Positions 50,615-59,494 are shown, counted from the stretch's first letter. The stretch: 64,000 nt of DNA from Geodermatophilus saharensis (GCF_900188205.1 NZ_FZOH01000003.1:84539-148538), one strand, 5' to 3'. Made by a program: numbers and translations. The notes: generated from the letters alone by a model not told the origin.

Positions 50615-52267
50615 CTAGTCTTCGGCGATCCAGACGGCGGTGTCCGGCGGGAGCGCCACGGAGCGGGCCGAGGTGTGCACCCCCGGGCCGGACTCGAGCA
50701 GCACCTGCCCGCGGGAGCGGACCAGCGCGGTGCCGGTGCCCATGTTGACCACGCAGCGGACCGTGCGGCCGCCTCCGGTGCAGCGCACGGTCAGCACGTC
50801 GCCGCGGGTGCTCACCGTCGCCTCGCCGCTGCCGAGCGCGGGGTGCTCGGCGCGGACGGTGAGCGCCTGGCGGTACAGGTGGAGCACGGAGTCGGAGTCG
50901 CGGGTCTGCCGCGAGACGGCGTGCCGCTTCCACTCCGCCGGCACCGGCAGCCACGGCCTGGCCGAGCGGTCCCGGGAGAAGCCGACGCCGGCCGTGGCGT
51001 TCCACGGCATGGGCACGCGGCAGCCGTCGCGACCGGCCCGCGCGCCGTTGCTGCGCAGGAAGATCGGGTCGCGCTTGGCCTCGTCGGGCACGTGCGCCTG
51101 CGGCAGGCCGAGCTCGTCGCCGGCGTAGACGTAGGCCGAGCCCGGCAGGGCCAGCAGCAGCAGCGCGGCGGCGCGGGCGCGGGCCAGGCCGGTCTCCCCG
51201 CCGCCGAAGCGGGTGACCATGCGGTCCTTGTCGTGGTTGCCCAGCACCCACGACACCGGGGCGCCCACCCGCCCGAAGGCGTCGAGCGCGCTGCCGATGG
51301 CCTCGGCGAAGGCGGGGGTCTCCCACCGCGACTTGAGCAGCCGGAACGACAGCGACTGGTGCATCTCGTCCGGCCGTGAGTAGAGCGCGACCTGCTCGAG
51401 GTCGGCCAGGCAGACCTCGCCCACCAGCATGGTGTCCGGGTACTCGTCGCAGATCGCCCGCCAGCGGCGCCACACGTCGTGCACCTCGGGCTGGTTCCAG
51501 GTCATCGCCTGCTCGGGACCGTGGCCGAACAGCGTGGGGGAGTACTCGCCGGGGTTGTCCCGCAGGCCGGCGTCCTTGTAGAGGCCGTAGGCGACGTCGA
51601 CCCGGAAGCCGCTCACCCCGCGGTCGAGCCAGAAGCGCAGCGTCCGCTCGAAGTCCTCGGCGACGACGGGGTCGCGCCAGTTGAGGTCGGGCTGCTCGGG
51701 CGCGAACAGGTGCAGGTACCAGCGGCCGTCGGGGGTGCGCGACCAGGCCGGGCCGCCGAACAGCGAGCGCCAGTTGTTCGGCGGCTCCTCCGACGGCGGC
51801 GCGAAGTGGTACCGCGAGGCCTCGGGGGCGTCGGGGTCGGCCAGCGCCGCCTGGAACCAGGGGTGCCGGTCGGAGGTGTGGTTGGGGACGACGTCGAGCA
51901 CCACGCGCAGGCCCAGCCGGCGGGCGTCGTCGACCAGCGCCTCGACGTCGGACACGTCGCCGTACTCGGGGTCCACCGCCCGGTAGTCCACGACGTCGTA
52001 GCCGCCGTCGGCGCCGCCGGAGGGGTAGTGCGGGTTGATCCACAGCGCGTCCACGCCGAGCCACGACAGGTACGGCAGCCGCGCCCGCAGCCCGGCCAGG
52101 TCTCCGATGCCGTCGCCGTTGCCGTCGGCGAACGAGCGCAGGTAGACCTGGTAGACGACGGCCGAACGCCACCACGGGGAGTCGGCCTGCTGCTCCTGCG
52201 CGGGAGCCGGCCGGGACCACGGCTGCTGCTCGGCGGCGGTGCCGGCAGCGACGAGTCGAGCGGACAT
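50615..52267 (-). CDS. GH13 alpha-glucosidase / oligo-1,6-glucosidase
   Basis: A 550-residue glycoside hydrolase family 13 enzyme. It opens WWRSAVVYQVYLRSFADGNGDGIGDLAG, the standard start of the oligo-1,6-glucosidase/trehalose-related branch. The nucleophile is Asp near residue 222 in GFRVDVAYGL, the acid/base Glu near 283 in LVGEVCL, and the third Asp near 344 in GNHDKDR. A C-terminal beta domain completes it. It hydrolyses alpha-glucosidic bonds in the cytoplasm; no signal peptide is seen. An in-frame upstream start at 52318 is possible. Confidence 0.9.
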   Translation of the reverse strand: MSARLVAAGTAAEQQPWSRPAPAQEQQADSPWWRSAVVYQVYLRSFADGNGDGIGDLAGLRARLPYLSWLGVDALWINPHYPSGGADGGYDVVDYRAVDPEYGDVSDVEALVDDARRLGLRVVLDVVPNHTSDRHPWFQAALADPDAPEASRYHFAPPSEEPPNNWRSLFGGPAWSRTPDGRWYLHLFAPEQPDLNWRDPVVAEDFERTLRFWLDRGVSGFRVDVAYGLYKDAGLRDNPGEYSPTLFGHGPEQAMTWNQPEVHDVWRRWRAICDEYPDTMLVGEVCLADLEQVALYSRPDEMHQSLSFRLLKSRWETPAFAEAIGSALDAFGRVGAPVSWVLGNHDKDRMVTRFGGGETGLARARAAALLLLALPGSAYVYAGDELGLPQAHVPDEAKRDPIFLRSNGARAGRDGCRVPMPWNATAGVGFSRDRSARPWLPVPAEWKRHAVSRQTRDSDSVLHLYRQALTVRAEHPALGSGEATVSTRGDVLTVRCTGGGRTVRCVVNMGTGTALVRSRGQVLLESGPGVHTSARSVALPPDTAVWIAED

Positions 52268-52374
52268 GCGCCCAGGATCGGCACTCTCCGGTGTGGTGAG
52301 GTGCCCCCCTGACGCCAAAGAGTGGTGTCTTCCTCGTCACGTTCTGCCGAACGCGCAGGTCCGCAGCACCCGAT

Positions 52375-52392
52375 GGTGTGCTCGCGCACACC
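52375..52392. other. Short hairpin in a 213-bp intergenic region
   Basis: GGTGTGC (52375-52381) pairs with GCACACC (52386-52392) around TCGC. The region 52268-52480 is AT-richer than its surroundings, separates divergent genes and should hold both promoters; no clear -35/-10 pair could be assigned. The hairpin may be an operator or a leader structure of the small zinc-ribbon gene. Confidence 0.4.
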
Positions 52393-52480
52393 CGGATGGG
52401 CGAGTGGCATGGCGACGTTGCACCAGCCGTCCCACGAGTCACGAGCCGCCGCAGCGCCGGCGGCAGGGAGTACGACCGCC

Positions 52481-52636
52481 ATGAGCAGTTCGATGGCCGA
52501 CCGCGCCGTCTGTCACCGTCACCCCCGGCACGTCTGGATCGCCAGCTGCCCCGACTGCACCTCCTGGCACCTCGCCGGCCTGCGGGCCCGGCGCGGGGAG
52601 GACGCGGCGGCGGGCAGTCCCGTGCGGGCCGCCTGA
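52481..52636 (+). CDS. Small zinc-ribbon-like protein (51 aa)
   Basis: A 51-residue protein with CHRHPRHVWIASCPDCTSWH, giving a Cys/His pair and a CxxC that could bind one zinc ion. A second ATG four codons on is also possible. The ribosome binding site (GGGAG) is rather far upstream. A strong hairpin follows its stop by 12 bp, which supports it being a real transcription unit. Function is unknown. Confidence 0.5.
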   Translation: MSSSMADRAVCHRHPRHVWIASCPDCTSWHLAGLRARRGEDAAAGSPVRAA

Positions 52637-52648
52637 GTCCTCCTGCCC

Positions 52649-52685
52649 CGACGCCCCTCCGGTCCCCGCGGCCGGAGGGGCGTCG
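52649..52685. terminator. 14-bp stem hairpin after the zinc-ribbon gene
   Basis: CGACGCCCCTCCGG (52649-52662) pairs perfectly with 52672-52685 around a 9-nt loop. It follows the small gene and precedes the ribosome binding region of the LLM oxidoreductase gene. An intrinsic terminator without a T-run is the likely reading. Confidence 0.7.
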
Positions 52686-52777
52686 TCGTCCCCGCCGCGC
52701 CCGGCGGCCCGGACCGCCCGGCTGGTTCACTGCTCGTTGAACGCTCGACGACCCGTTCCCACTGCAGGAGGACCGCC

Positions 52778-53806
52778 GTGCACCTGGGCATCGACAGCTT
52801 CGTGGCGGCGGTGACCGACCCCGCCACCGGCCGCGCCATCGGGCCGGAGGAGCGGATGGCCGACCTGCTGGAGGAGATCGAGACCGCCGACCGGGTGGGG
52901 CTGCACTCCTTCGGCATCGGCGAGCACCACCGTCCCGAGTACTACGACTCCGCCCCGCCGGTCATCCTCGCCGCCGCGGCCGCCCGCACCTCGCGGATCC
53001 GGCTGAACAGCGCGGTCACGGTGCTCTCGGCCGCCGACCCGGTCCGGGTCTTCCAGCAGTTCGCCACCCTGGACCTGATCAGCCGGGGCCGCATCGACCT
53101 CGTCGTGGGCCGCGGCTCGTTCACCGAGGCGTTCCCGCTGTTCGGCCTGTCGCTGGCCGACTACGACGAGCTCTTCGACGAGAAGCTCGACCTGCTGCTG
53201 CGGATCCGGGCCTCCGAGCGGGTGACCTGGTCCGGTCGGCACCGCCCGGCGCTCACCGGGCAGGGCGTCTACCCGCGGCCGCTGCAGGACCCGCTGCCGG
53301 TCTGGATCGGCGTGGGCGGCACCCCGACGTCCTTCGTCCGCGCCGGGCTGCTCGGCCTGCCGCTGATGGTCGCGATCATCGGTGGTCAGCCCCGGCAGTT
53401 CGCGCCCCTGATCGACCTCTACCGCCAGGCCGGGGAGCAGGCCGGGCACCCGCCGGAGCGGCTGCGGGTGGGCCTGCACGTGTTCGGCTTCGTCGCCAAG
53501 ACCACGCAGGCCGCGGCCGACACGATCTACCCCGGCTGGCACGAGATGTTCACCAAGGTCTCCCGGGAGCGCGGCTTCCCCCCGCCCAGCCGCGCACAGT
53601 TCGACGCCACCAGCGGGCCCGACGGCGCCTTCTTCACCGGCGACCCCGGCACCGTGGCCGAGAAGCTGGTGCGCATCTCCGGGCAGCTCGGCGGTGTCGA
53701 CCGGGTGTCGATCCAGATGACCAACCCGCGGCTGGCGCACGCCGACCTGCTGCGCGGCATCGAGCTGCTGGGCACCGAGGTGGCGCCCCGGGTGGCCGGC
53801 GCCTGA
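52778..53806 (+). CDS. LLM-class flavin-dependent oxidoreductase (luciferase-like)
   Basis: A 342-residue luciferase-like monooxygenase family protein. HLGIDSFVAAV opens the barrel. SFGIGEHHRPEYYDSAPPVILAAAAARTSRIRLNS-like strands (split here: GIGEHHRPEYY and SRIRLNSAVTVL), the RIDLVVGRGSF loop and PLPVWIGVGGTPTSF are typical of LuxA-like enzymes with FMN. Substrate is unknown. The GTG has an AGGAGGA ribosome binding site. A complex inverted-repeat region follows its stop. Confidence 0.88.
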   Translation: MHLGIDSFVAAVTDPATGRAIGPEERMADLLEEIETADRVGLHSFGIGEHHRPEYYDSAPPVILAAAAARTSRIRLNSAVTVLSAADPVRVFQQFATLDLISRGRIDLVVGRGSFTEAFPLFGLSLADYDELFDEKLDLLLRIRASERVTWSGRHRPALTGQGVYPRPLQDPLPVWIGVGGTPTSFVRAGLLGLPLMVAIIGGQPRQFAPLIDLYRQAGEQAGHPPERLRVGLHVFGFVAKTTQAAADTIYPGWHEMFTKVSRERGFPPPSRAQFDATSGPDGAFFTGDPGTVAEKLVRISGQLGGVDRVSIQMTNPRLAHADLLRGIELLGTEVAPRVAGA

Positions 53807-53814
53807 GCGCTCGC

Positions 53815-53907
53815 CCCGCCGCCGCGGGCCCGCCCGCGGCGGCGGGTGCGCAGTCGGTGCCGCGCGGCGCGGCGTGTCGGCGCGTGTCGCCGACCGCGAC
53901 TGCGCAC
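53815..53907. terminator. Strong hairpin and nested inverted repeats between convergent genes
   Basis: CCCGCCGCCGCGGGC (53815-53829) pairs with 53832-53846, a very stable terminator-like stem. Immediately after, GTGCGCAGTCG (53846-53856) is inverted at 53897-53907. Inside that loop are two more stems: CCGCGC/GCGCGG at 53860-53872 and GTCGGCG/CGCCGAC at 53876-53894. Together they can fold as a three-way junction. The element lies between the stops of the LLM oxidoreductase and YihY genes. Confidence 0.65.
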
Positions 53908-53938
53908 TCGCCGCCCCGGGGCCGGGTGACCGGACCGC

Positions 53939-54913
53939 TCAGGGCTCCCGGGGGAAGGGCGGGGCGTCGTCGGCCACCACCGCGCCCCGCTCGCCGCGCG
54001 GCCGCTCGGGCCCGACGGTCGAGTCGCGCTCGGTCTGCCGCTCGGCCTCGGCGTTCACCGTCGCGCCCAGGACGACCAGGAACACGGTGAGCCACAGCCA
54101 CACCATGCTGATGGCGACGCCGGCCAGGGAGCCGTAGGTGGCCGTGTAGTCCCCGAGGCTCTGCACGTAGGCGAACAGGCCGGCCGACGTCGCCAGCCAC
54201 AGGACCGTGGTGAGCACCGCGCCGCCGCTGATCCAGCGCCAGCGGGCCTGCCGCCGGTCGGGGCCGACCCGGTAGAGGACGGCGAGCACGAGGACCACGA
54301 GCGCTGCCAGGCCGGCCCAGGTCAGCACCGGCTCGAGGACGCGCACCGGTCCGGGTGCCGCGGCCAGCGCCGACGACAGCAGCGCGGCGCCGGCGATCAC
54401 CCCGCCCAGCAGTGCCGCCCCGCCGAGCACCACGGCCAGCCCGAGCCCGCTGCGGCGGAGGAAGCCGCGGGTCTCCCGCTCGTCGTAGGCCAGGGTCAGC
54501 GCGTCGACGAGGTAGGTGGCGGCGGTCGTCGCCGTCCACAGCGCCGCCACCAGCCCGCTGATCCCGCGCCAGGTGAGCACCTGGCCCGACGCGGTGGTGA
54601 TGCTGGTCAGCTGGTCGGCGACGAGGGGCTCGAGGTCGTCGGGCAGCACCGCGGCCATGTCCGACAGCTGGTCGAGGGCCTGCTCCGGGGTGTTGACCGC
54701 GCCGTAGATCGACAGCGCCGTCACCAGCACCGGGGCGATCGACAGCAGGGCGAAGAAGGCGACCGCCGAGACCTGCACCATCAGGCGCTCGCCGAACGCC
54801 TGCCGGGCGGCCCGGCCGAGGACGTGCCCCCACTCCCGGGGCGGGATGTGGTGCGGGGAGCGGGCGTCGGCGCCCGCGCGCTGCGCCGGGGCCCCGCCGC
54901 TCGCGTCAGCCAT
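53939..54913 (-). CDS. YihY/BrkB family membrane protein
   Basis: A 324-residue integral membrane protein with about six helices. The family pattern is seen in RLMVQVSAVAFFALLSIAPVLV, WTATTAATYLVDALTLAY, the alanine/leucine-rich segments in the middle and YTATYGSLAGVAISMVWLWLTVFLVVLGATVNAE. The C-terminal tail is hydrophilic. The family, once annotated as ribonuclease BN, is of unclear function. CAGACT lies seven bases before the ATG without a Shine-Dalgarno sequence. Confidence 0.9.
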   Translation of the reverse strand: MADASGGAPAQRAGADARSPHHIPPREWGHVLGRAARQAFGERLMVQVSAVAFFALLSIAPVLVTALSIYGAVNTPEQALDQLSDMAAVLPDDLEPLVADQLTSITTASGQVLTWRGISGLVAALWTATTAATYLVDALTLAYDERETRGFLRRSGLGLAVVLGGAALLGGVIAGAALLSSALAAAPGPVRVLEPVLTWAGLAALVVLVLAVLYRVGPDRRQARWRWISGGAVLTTVLWLATSAGLFAYVQSLGDYTATYGSLAGVAISMVWLWLTVFLVVLGATVNAEAERQTERDSTVGPERPRGERGAVVADDAPPFPREP

Positions 54914-55053
54914 GCCCGGGAGTCTGCCCACTCCCGCCCCCCGACACGCCGCCCCGGACACACCGCCCGGGGATCCCCCGAGCCGCAGGACCAGGGACGG
55001 GTCCGGGCGTCTCCGGATACCCCGAGCACCCCGCTGCCGGGAGGCTCTGTGCC

Positions 55054-55335
55054 ATGACATCGATCCCCACCACCCCCCGTCCCCAGCTGCGGCGCACCCG
55101 CACCGGCGCGATGCTCGGCGGCGTCAGCACCGGCCTGGCCGACTACACCGGCGTCGACGCGGTGATCTGGCGGGCCGCCTTCGTGGCCCTCACCCTCGCC
55201 GGCGGCGTCGGCCTGGTGCTCTACGCGGTGCTGTGGGTGCTCGCCCCGGCCGAGCCGCTGGCCCCGGGTGAGCAGCCCCGCCCGGTGGACCAGTGGGTCG
55301 ACCGGCTCGCCGGCCGTTCCGACAGCGCGGCCTGA
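55054..55335 (+). CDS. PspC domain membrane protein
   Basis: A 93-residue protein with one PspC domain: RTRTGAMLGGVSTGLADYTGVD, then WRAAFVALTLAGGVGLVLYAVLWVLAP, giving two closely spaced membrane segments. PspC proteins take part in envelope stress responses as regulators of phage-shock systems. It is a short form without further domains. The ATG follows GGGAGG. No PspA gene is nearby. Confidence 0.87.
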   Translation: MTSIPTTPRPQLRRTRTGAMLGGVSTGLADYTGVDAVIWRAAFVALTLAGGVGLVLYAVLWVLAPAEPLAPGEQPRPVDQWVDRLAGRSDSAA

Positions 55336-55358
55336 GCCGGGCGGCCCGGGCCGGCCGC

Positions 55359-58121
55359 TCAGCCGCCGGGGGGCACCAGCCGGGCCAGCTGCACCCGGGA
55401 CCGCAGCCCGCGCTTGCGGTAGACGCTGGTCAGGTGGTGCTCCACGGTCTTCGGGCTGAGGAACAGCTCCGCGGCGATCTCCCGGTTGGACGCACCCCCC
55501 GCCGCCAGGACGGCGATCCGCGTCTCCTGCGGGGTGAGCGGCTCCTCCGGCAGCGGTCGCCGCGGCCGCGCGGTCCGCCCGGTGGCCGCGAGCTCCTCCT
55601 CCGCCCGCCGGGCCCAGTGCACCAGGTCCATCGCGGCGAAGGCGTCCGCGGCCGCGGCCAGCTCCTCCCGGGCGCGCGTGCGCCGCCCCGCCCGGCGCAG
55701 CCGCTCGCCGAACAGCAGCCGGGTGTGCGGGGTCTCGAAGGAGTCCGGCGCCACGGCGTGAGCGGCCAGCGCACGCTCGAACAGCGCCGCGGCCTCGTCG
55801 TCGTCGGGGCAGGCCAGGGCGCGGCAGCGGGCGACCAGCGCCGCGGTCGGCGGCAGCGGGGACCGCGACACCCGCTCGTACTCGGCGGCCAGCGCGGCGG
55901 CCTCGGCCTGCCGCCCCAGCCCCGCCCAGGCCTCGACGAGCACCGGGGCCACCCCGAGCGGCTCCCCGAGCGGGCCGGCCCCGCCGTCGGCGGTCAGCCG
56001 GGCCTCCAGCAGCCCGGCGGCCGTCGCCAGGTCACCGCGGCACAGGGCGCAGAAGGCCTCGTGGACCGGCAGGTGCGCCGCCACCGCCACGGTGCCGGCC
56101 CGGGTGACCAGGGCGCGGGCGCGCTGCAGGTGCGCCGCCGCCTCCTCGTGCCGGCCGCGCATCGCCGCCTCCGAGGCCAACAGCTCCAGGGCGGGCGCGG
56201 CGTCGGCGACGTACCCCAGCTGCTCGGCGAGCTCGACGGCCTCACCGGCGTCGGCGTAGGCGCCCGGGTGGTCCCCCAGCATCCAGGCGCGGCCGTGGGC
56301 GGTCATCGCCAGCACGCTCACCAGCACCCCGAGGGCGCCGAGGGCCCGGGCCTCCCGGAGGCGGCGCTCCACGACGGGGACGACGGCCAGCGGGTCGGCC
56401 AGCCAGCCCACCGCGAGGACGAGCAGCGGCAGCAGCCGGGGCTCGGCGCGCAGCTCCGGATCGGCCTCCATGCCCTCCAGCGCCTCCCGCAGCGGCGGCC
56501 GGCCGCGGTCGGGGTCACCGGCGTGCAGCGCGGCGATCCCGGTGACCCACGCCCCCAGCACCCGCTGCAGGGGGTCGCGCGCGTCGGCCGCGGCGATCCG
56601 CTGCGCCGTCGCCTGCATCCCGGCCACGTCGCCGAGCCGGTGCTGGACGACGGCGAGGTCGGTGAGCACCCAGGCCGCGGTGCGGCCCGTCGCCGGCTCG
56701 GCGGCGGCCTGCAGCAGGTCGCGGGCGGCGGGCACCGAGCCGGAGTCCTGCTCCACGCGGCCGAGCACGTGCAGCACCTCGGCGCGGGCCGCGGCCGGGG
56801 CGGGTGCGCGCAGCACCTCACCGGCCAGCGCGCGGGCGCGGGCGGTGTCCCCGCCCACGGCGGCGTCCCGGACGGCCGCGGCCAGCAGCTCCGCCGCCCG
56901 GCCGGCGTCGGCGGTGAGGGCGGCGGCCCGCTCCAGCGCGGCCGACGACGCGGCGTACCCGCGGCGGGCGCGGGCCCGACCGGCCACCTCCGCCAGCTGC
57001 GCGGCCAGCGCCTCGTCCGGCCCGGTGGTGGCCAGCGCCCGGTGCCAGGTGCCGACGACGTCGTCGCCGCTGCGGGCGGTCTCGGCCAGCAGCCGGTGGG
57101 CGCGGCGGCGGTCGGCGGGGGAGGCGCGGCGCCACACGAGGCTGCGCAGCAGCGGGTGCCGGAAGTCCAGGGCGTCACCGGCGCGGACGACGACGCCGCG
57201 TGCCTCGGCCTCGTCGAGGGCGGCCTCGGCGTCGACGCCGGCCCGGCCGAGGGCGGCGGCCACGGCACCGGCCCGGCCGTCGTAGGCGGCGGCGAGCAGC
57301 AGCACCGCCTGCTGCGCGCCGGGGGGCAGCGCGGCGACCTCCGGCTCCAGCGCGCCGGCCAGCGCCGGGCCGGCGGACAGCAGAGCCGGGAGGGGCTCGG
57401 TGCCCTCCCGCTGGGCCGGGCTGAGCGAGGCGGCGACCTCGAGCAGGGCGAGCGGGTTGCCGCCGAGGCGGTCGGCCAGCCGGCGGGCCACCGGCGCGGC
57501 GACCGTGCCGGCCAGCAGTGCCCGGGCCGCCTCGGGGCCGAGACCGGGCAGGCGCACGGTGTCGGCGCCGGTCGCGAGGTCCGTCCCCGGGCGGCAGGCG
57601 ACGACGACGGCCACGCCCTCCCCGTGCAGCCGGCGCGCGGCGAACAGCACCGCGCCGGCCGACTCGCGGTCGGCCCACTGCAGGTCGTCGACGACCACCA
57701 GCACCGGACCGGTCCCCGCCGCGGCCGCCAGCAGCGACAGCGTGCCGGCCGCCACCAGGTGCCGGTCACCCGGGACGCCGGCCGGACCCCAGCCCAGCGC
57801 CGCCGCCAGCGCCGCGGCCTGGCCGGGCGGCACCTCGCCCAGCAGCGCGCGCAGCGGCGCGAGCAGCTCGCCCAGCACCGCGTGCGGCAGCGCCGCGTCC
57901 GACTCGATGCCGCGCGCGGTGAGCCGGGTGAACCCCCCGGCCCGGGCGGCGGTGGCCCGCAGCAGCGCCGTCTTGCCGACGCCGGCCTCGCCCTCGACGA
58001 CGAGCAGCCCGGGGCGGCCGGCGCGGGCGCCGTCGAGGAGCCGGCCGACCCGGTCGAGCTCGGCCGCGCGGCCCAGCAGGTCGGGGGTTTCCCCCGACGC
58101 GACGGGGTGCCCGCCGGCCAC
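55359..58121 (-). CDS. Large LuxR-family regulator with ATPase (LAL type)
   Basis: A 920-residue LAL-type regulator. The N-terminal NTPase has the P-loop VVEGEAGVGKTALLRAT near residue 43-58 and the Walker B LVVVDDLQWAD. A long helical region of more than 500 residues follows. The C-terminal LuxR helix-turn-helix is LTPQETRIAVLAAGGASNREIAAELFLSPKTVEHHL-like (its key parts: LTPQETRIAVLAA and SPKTVEHHLTSVYRK). The start is taken at GTG 58121, since farther upstream GTGs at 58169 and 58322 would overlap the divergent small frame. Activation of a nearby catabolic operon is typical but the target is unknown. Confidence 0.87.
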   Translation of the reverse strand: MAGGHPVASGETPDLLGRAAELDRVGRLLDGARAGRPGLLVVEGEAGVGKTALLRATAARAGGFTRLTARGIESDAALPHAVLGELLAPLRALLGEVPPGQAAALAAALGWGPAGVPGDRHLVAAGTLSLLAAAAGTGPVLVVVDDLQWADRESAGAVLFAARRLHGEGVAVVVACRPGTDLATGADTVRLPGLGPEAARALLAGTVAAPVARRLADRLGGNPLALLEVAASLSPAQREGTEPLPALLSAGPALAGALEPEVAALPPGAQQAVLLLAAAYDGRAGAVAAALGRAGVDAEAALDEAEARGVVVRAGDALDFRHPLLRSLVWRRASPADRRRAHRLLAETARSGDDVVGTWHRALATTGPDEALAAQLAEVAGRARARRGYAASSAALERAAALTADAGRAAELLAAAVRDAAVGGDTARARALAGEVLRAPAPAAARAEVLHVLGRVEQDSGSVPAARDLLQAAAEPATGRTAAWVLTDLAVVQHRLGDVAGMQATAQRIAAADARDPLQRVLGAWVTGIAALHAGDPDRGRPPLREALEGMEADPELRAEPRLLPLLVLAVGWLADPLAVVPVVERRLREARALGALGVLVSVLAMTAHGRAWMLGDHPGAYADAGEAVELAEQLGYVADAAPALELLASEAAMRGRHEEAAAHLQRARALVTRAGTVAVAAHLPVHEAFCALCRGDLATAAGLLEARLTADGGAGPLGEPLGVAPVLVEAWAGLGRQAEAAALAAEYERVSRSPLPPTAALVARCRALACPDDDEAAALFERALAAHAVAPDSFETPHTRLLFGERLRRAGRRTRAREELAAAADAFAAMDLVHWARRAEEELAATGRTARPRRPLPEEPLTPQETRIAVLAAGGASNREIAAELFLSPKTVEHHLTSVYRKRGLRSRVQLARLVPPGG

Positions 58122-58156
58122 ACGCTCGTCCGGCAGGAGCCCCTCGGGAGGACGCC

Positions 58157-58273
58157 ATGACCACGACACCGGACCGGAGCCTAACGCCGCTGGGAGTGCA
58201 GCTGAGGTGGTTGGCCTTCTGGCTCGGCGCCCCGCTGGACCCGCGGCTGCTGCCGCGGCGGTGGTCCCGGTGA
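58157..58273 (+). CDS. 38-aa small protein upstream of VOC gene
   Basis: A 38-codon frame starting at an ATG with a GGGAGG ribosome binding site and ending in a GTGA overlap with the VOC gene. The predicted peptide has an amphipathic core (GVQLRWLAFWLGAPL) and a basic end (RRWSR). It may be a genuine small protein or a leader whose translation drives the downstream gene. It is too short to judge by composition alone. Confidence 0.5.
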   Translation: MTTTPDRSLTPLGVQLRWLAFWLGAPLDPRLLPRRWSR

Positions 58274-58761
58274 GGGCCCCGGTGACCGCCCCGGCGGTCG
58301 ACCACCTGACCCTGACGGTCACCGACCTCGACCGCAGCCAGCGCTTCTACTGCGAGGTCCTCGACCTCGTCCGGCTCGCCGACTTCGGCGACGTCCGCGT
58401 CCTGGTGCACCCGGCGAGCGGCTTCACGCTCTCGCTGGCCCGGCACGGCGACGGCGGCGGGCGCTTCGACGAGACCCGCACCGGCCTGGACCACCTCGGC
58501 CTCGTCGCCGCCTCGCGGGAGGAGCTGGCCGCCCGCGAGGCGCAGCTGGCGGCGATGGGGGCGACGTACACGCCGGTCCGGGAGACGGCCTTCGGCTGGC
58601 ACCTGAACCTCCGCGACCCCGACGGCATCGCGCTGGAGTTCACCGTCCCCGACGCGCGCCTCAGCGAGGCCTACGCCGAGCTGCGCGACACCGCCCTGTC
58701 GCCGGAGGAGATCGAGGTGCGCGCGCGGGAGGTCCTGGCCGAGGCCGGCGTCAGCCCCTGA
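58270..58761 (+). CDS. VOC (glyoxalase/bleomycin resistance) family protein
   Basis: A 163-residue vicinal-oxygen-chelate protein with two beta-alpha-beta-beta-beta units. Typical segments are VDHLTLTVTDLDRSQRFYCEVLDL, TGLDHLGLVA and FGWHLNLRDPDGIALEF. Metal ligands are probably the His in VDHLT, the His in LDHLG and Glu in ALEFTV. It may be a small-molecule isomerase, a dioxygenase or a drug-binding protein. The GTG overlaps the stop of a 38-codon frame. Its end overlaps the convergent hydrolase by 11 bp. Confidence 0.86.
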   Translation: MRAPVTAPAVDHLTLTVTDLDRSQRFYCEVLDLVRLADFGDVRVLVHPASGFTLSLARHGDGGGRFDETRTGLDHLGLVAASREELAAREAQLAAMGATYTPVRETAFGWHLNLRDPDGIALEFTVPDARLSEAYAELRDTALSPEEIEVRAREVLAEAGVSP

Positions 58762-59494
58762 GGTGTCGGGCGAACCAGGTCTCGGTGCGCGCCCAGGTGT
58801 CGGCGGCCGCGGCCGGGTCGGGCCGGATGCGCAGCACGTTCCGCAGCAGCGGGCGCAGCGGCCGGGGGCCGACCGGGGCGTCGTGCAGGAACCCGTGGCC
58901 GACGCCGGGGTACTCGCGGACGTCGTGCGGGACGCCGAGCCTCGTCAGCACCGCCGTCAGCTCGGCGGCGGTGCCGCGCAGCCCCGGGTCGGCACCGCCG
59001 TAGCCGGCCACCACCGGGCAGGCGCCGAGCAGGGCGGTGTGCGGGTCCTCCGGCAGCCGGGCGTAGAAGACGGCGGCGGCGTCGAAGCCACGGGCGGCCA
59101 CGTGCAGGGCCAGGCCGCCGCCGACGCTGGACCCCAGCACGCCGAGCCGGCCGGTGCACCCCGGCAGCGCGGCCAGGTGCGCGCGGGCGGCCTCGAGGTC
59201 GGCGAAGGGGCGGCCCTCGCCGGCGGCCACCGCCTTGAACGTCCGGACCAGGCTGCGGCGGGCGCCGCCGTCGCTGAACAGGTCGGGCACCAGCGCCAGG
59301 TAGCCGGCGTCGGCGAGCCGCTGCACCTGCCGGCGCATGACGCCGTCCACGCCGAAGGCCTCGTGCAGCAGCACCACCCCCGGCCACGGACCGGGCCCCC
59401 CGGGGACGCCGAGGACGCCGCGCAGCCGGGGTGTGCCGCCCGGCGCCGCGGGGATCTCGACGTCGCTGATCGCGGCGCGCTGCAGATCGGTCAT
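58751..59494 (-). CDS. Dienelactone hydrolase family protein with Ser nucleophile
   Basis: A 247-residue alpha/beta hydrolase of the dienelactone hydrolase family (GVVLLHEAFGVDGVMRRQVQRLADAGYLALVPDLF-like opening: LLHEAFGVD and GYLALVPDLF). The nucleophile elbow is GSSVGGGLAL, with Ser where classical dienelactone hydrolases have Cys. The base is His in GVGHGFLHD. Serine suggests a general esterase rather than true dienelactone chemistry. CAGCAT lies six bases before the ATG with no Shine-Dalgarno sequence. Confidence 0.86.
   Translation of the reverse strand: MTDLQRAAISDVEIPAAPGGTPRLRGVLGVPGGPGPWPGVVLLHEAFGVDGVMRRQVQRLADAGYLALVPDLFSDGGARRSLVRTFKAVAAGEGRPFADLEAARAHLAALPGCTGRLGVLGSSVGGGLALHVAARGFDAAAVFYARLPEDPHTALLGACPVVAGYGGADPGLRGTAAELTAVLTRLGVPHDVREYPGVGHGFLHDAPVGPRPLRPLLRNVLRIRPDPAAAADTWARTETWFARHLRG

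Noticed and set aside
58122-58322. A longer start for the LuxR-ATPase gene
   Set aside because: The extension is alanine-rich with no domain similarity and would overlap the divergent 38-codon frame and its ribosome binding site.
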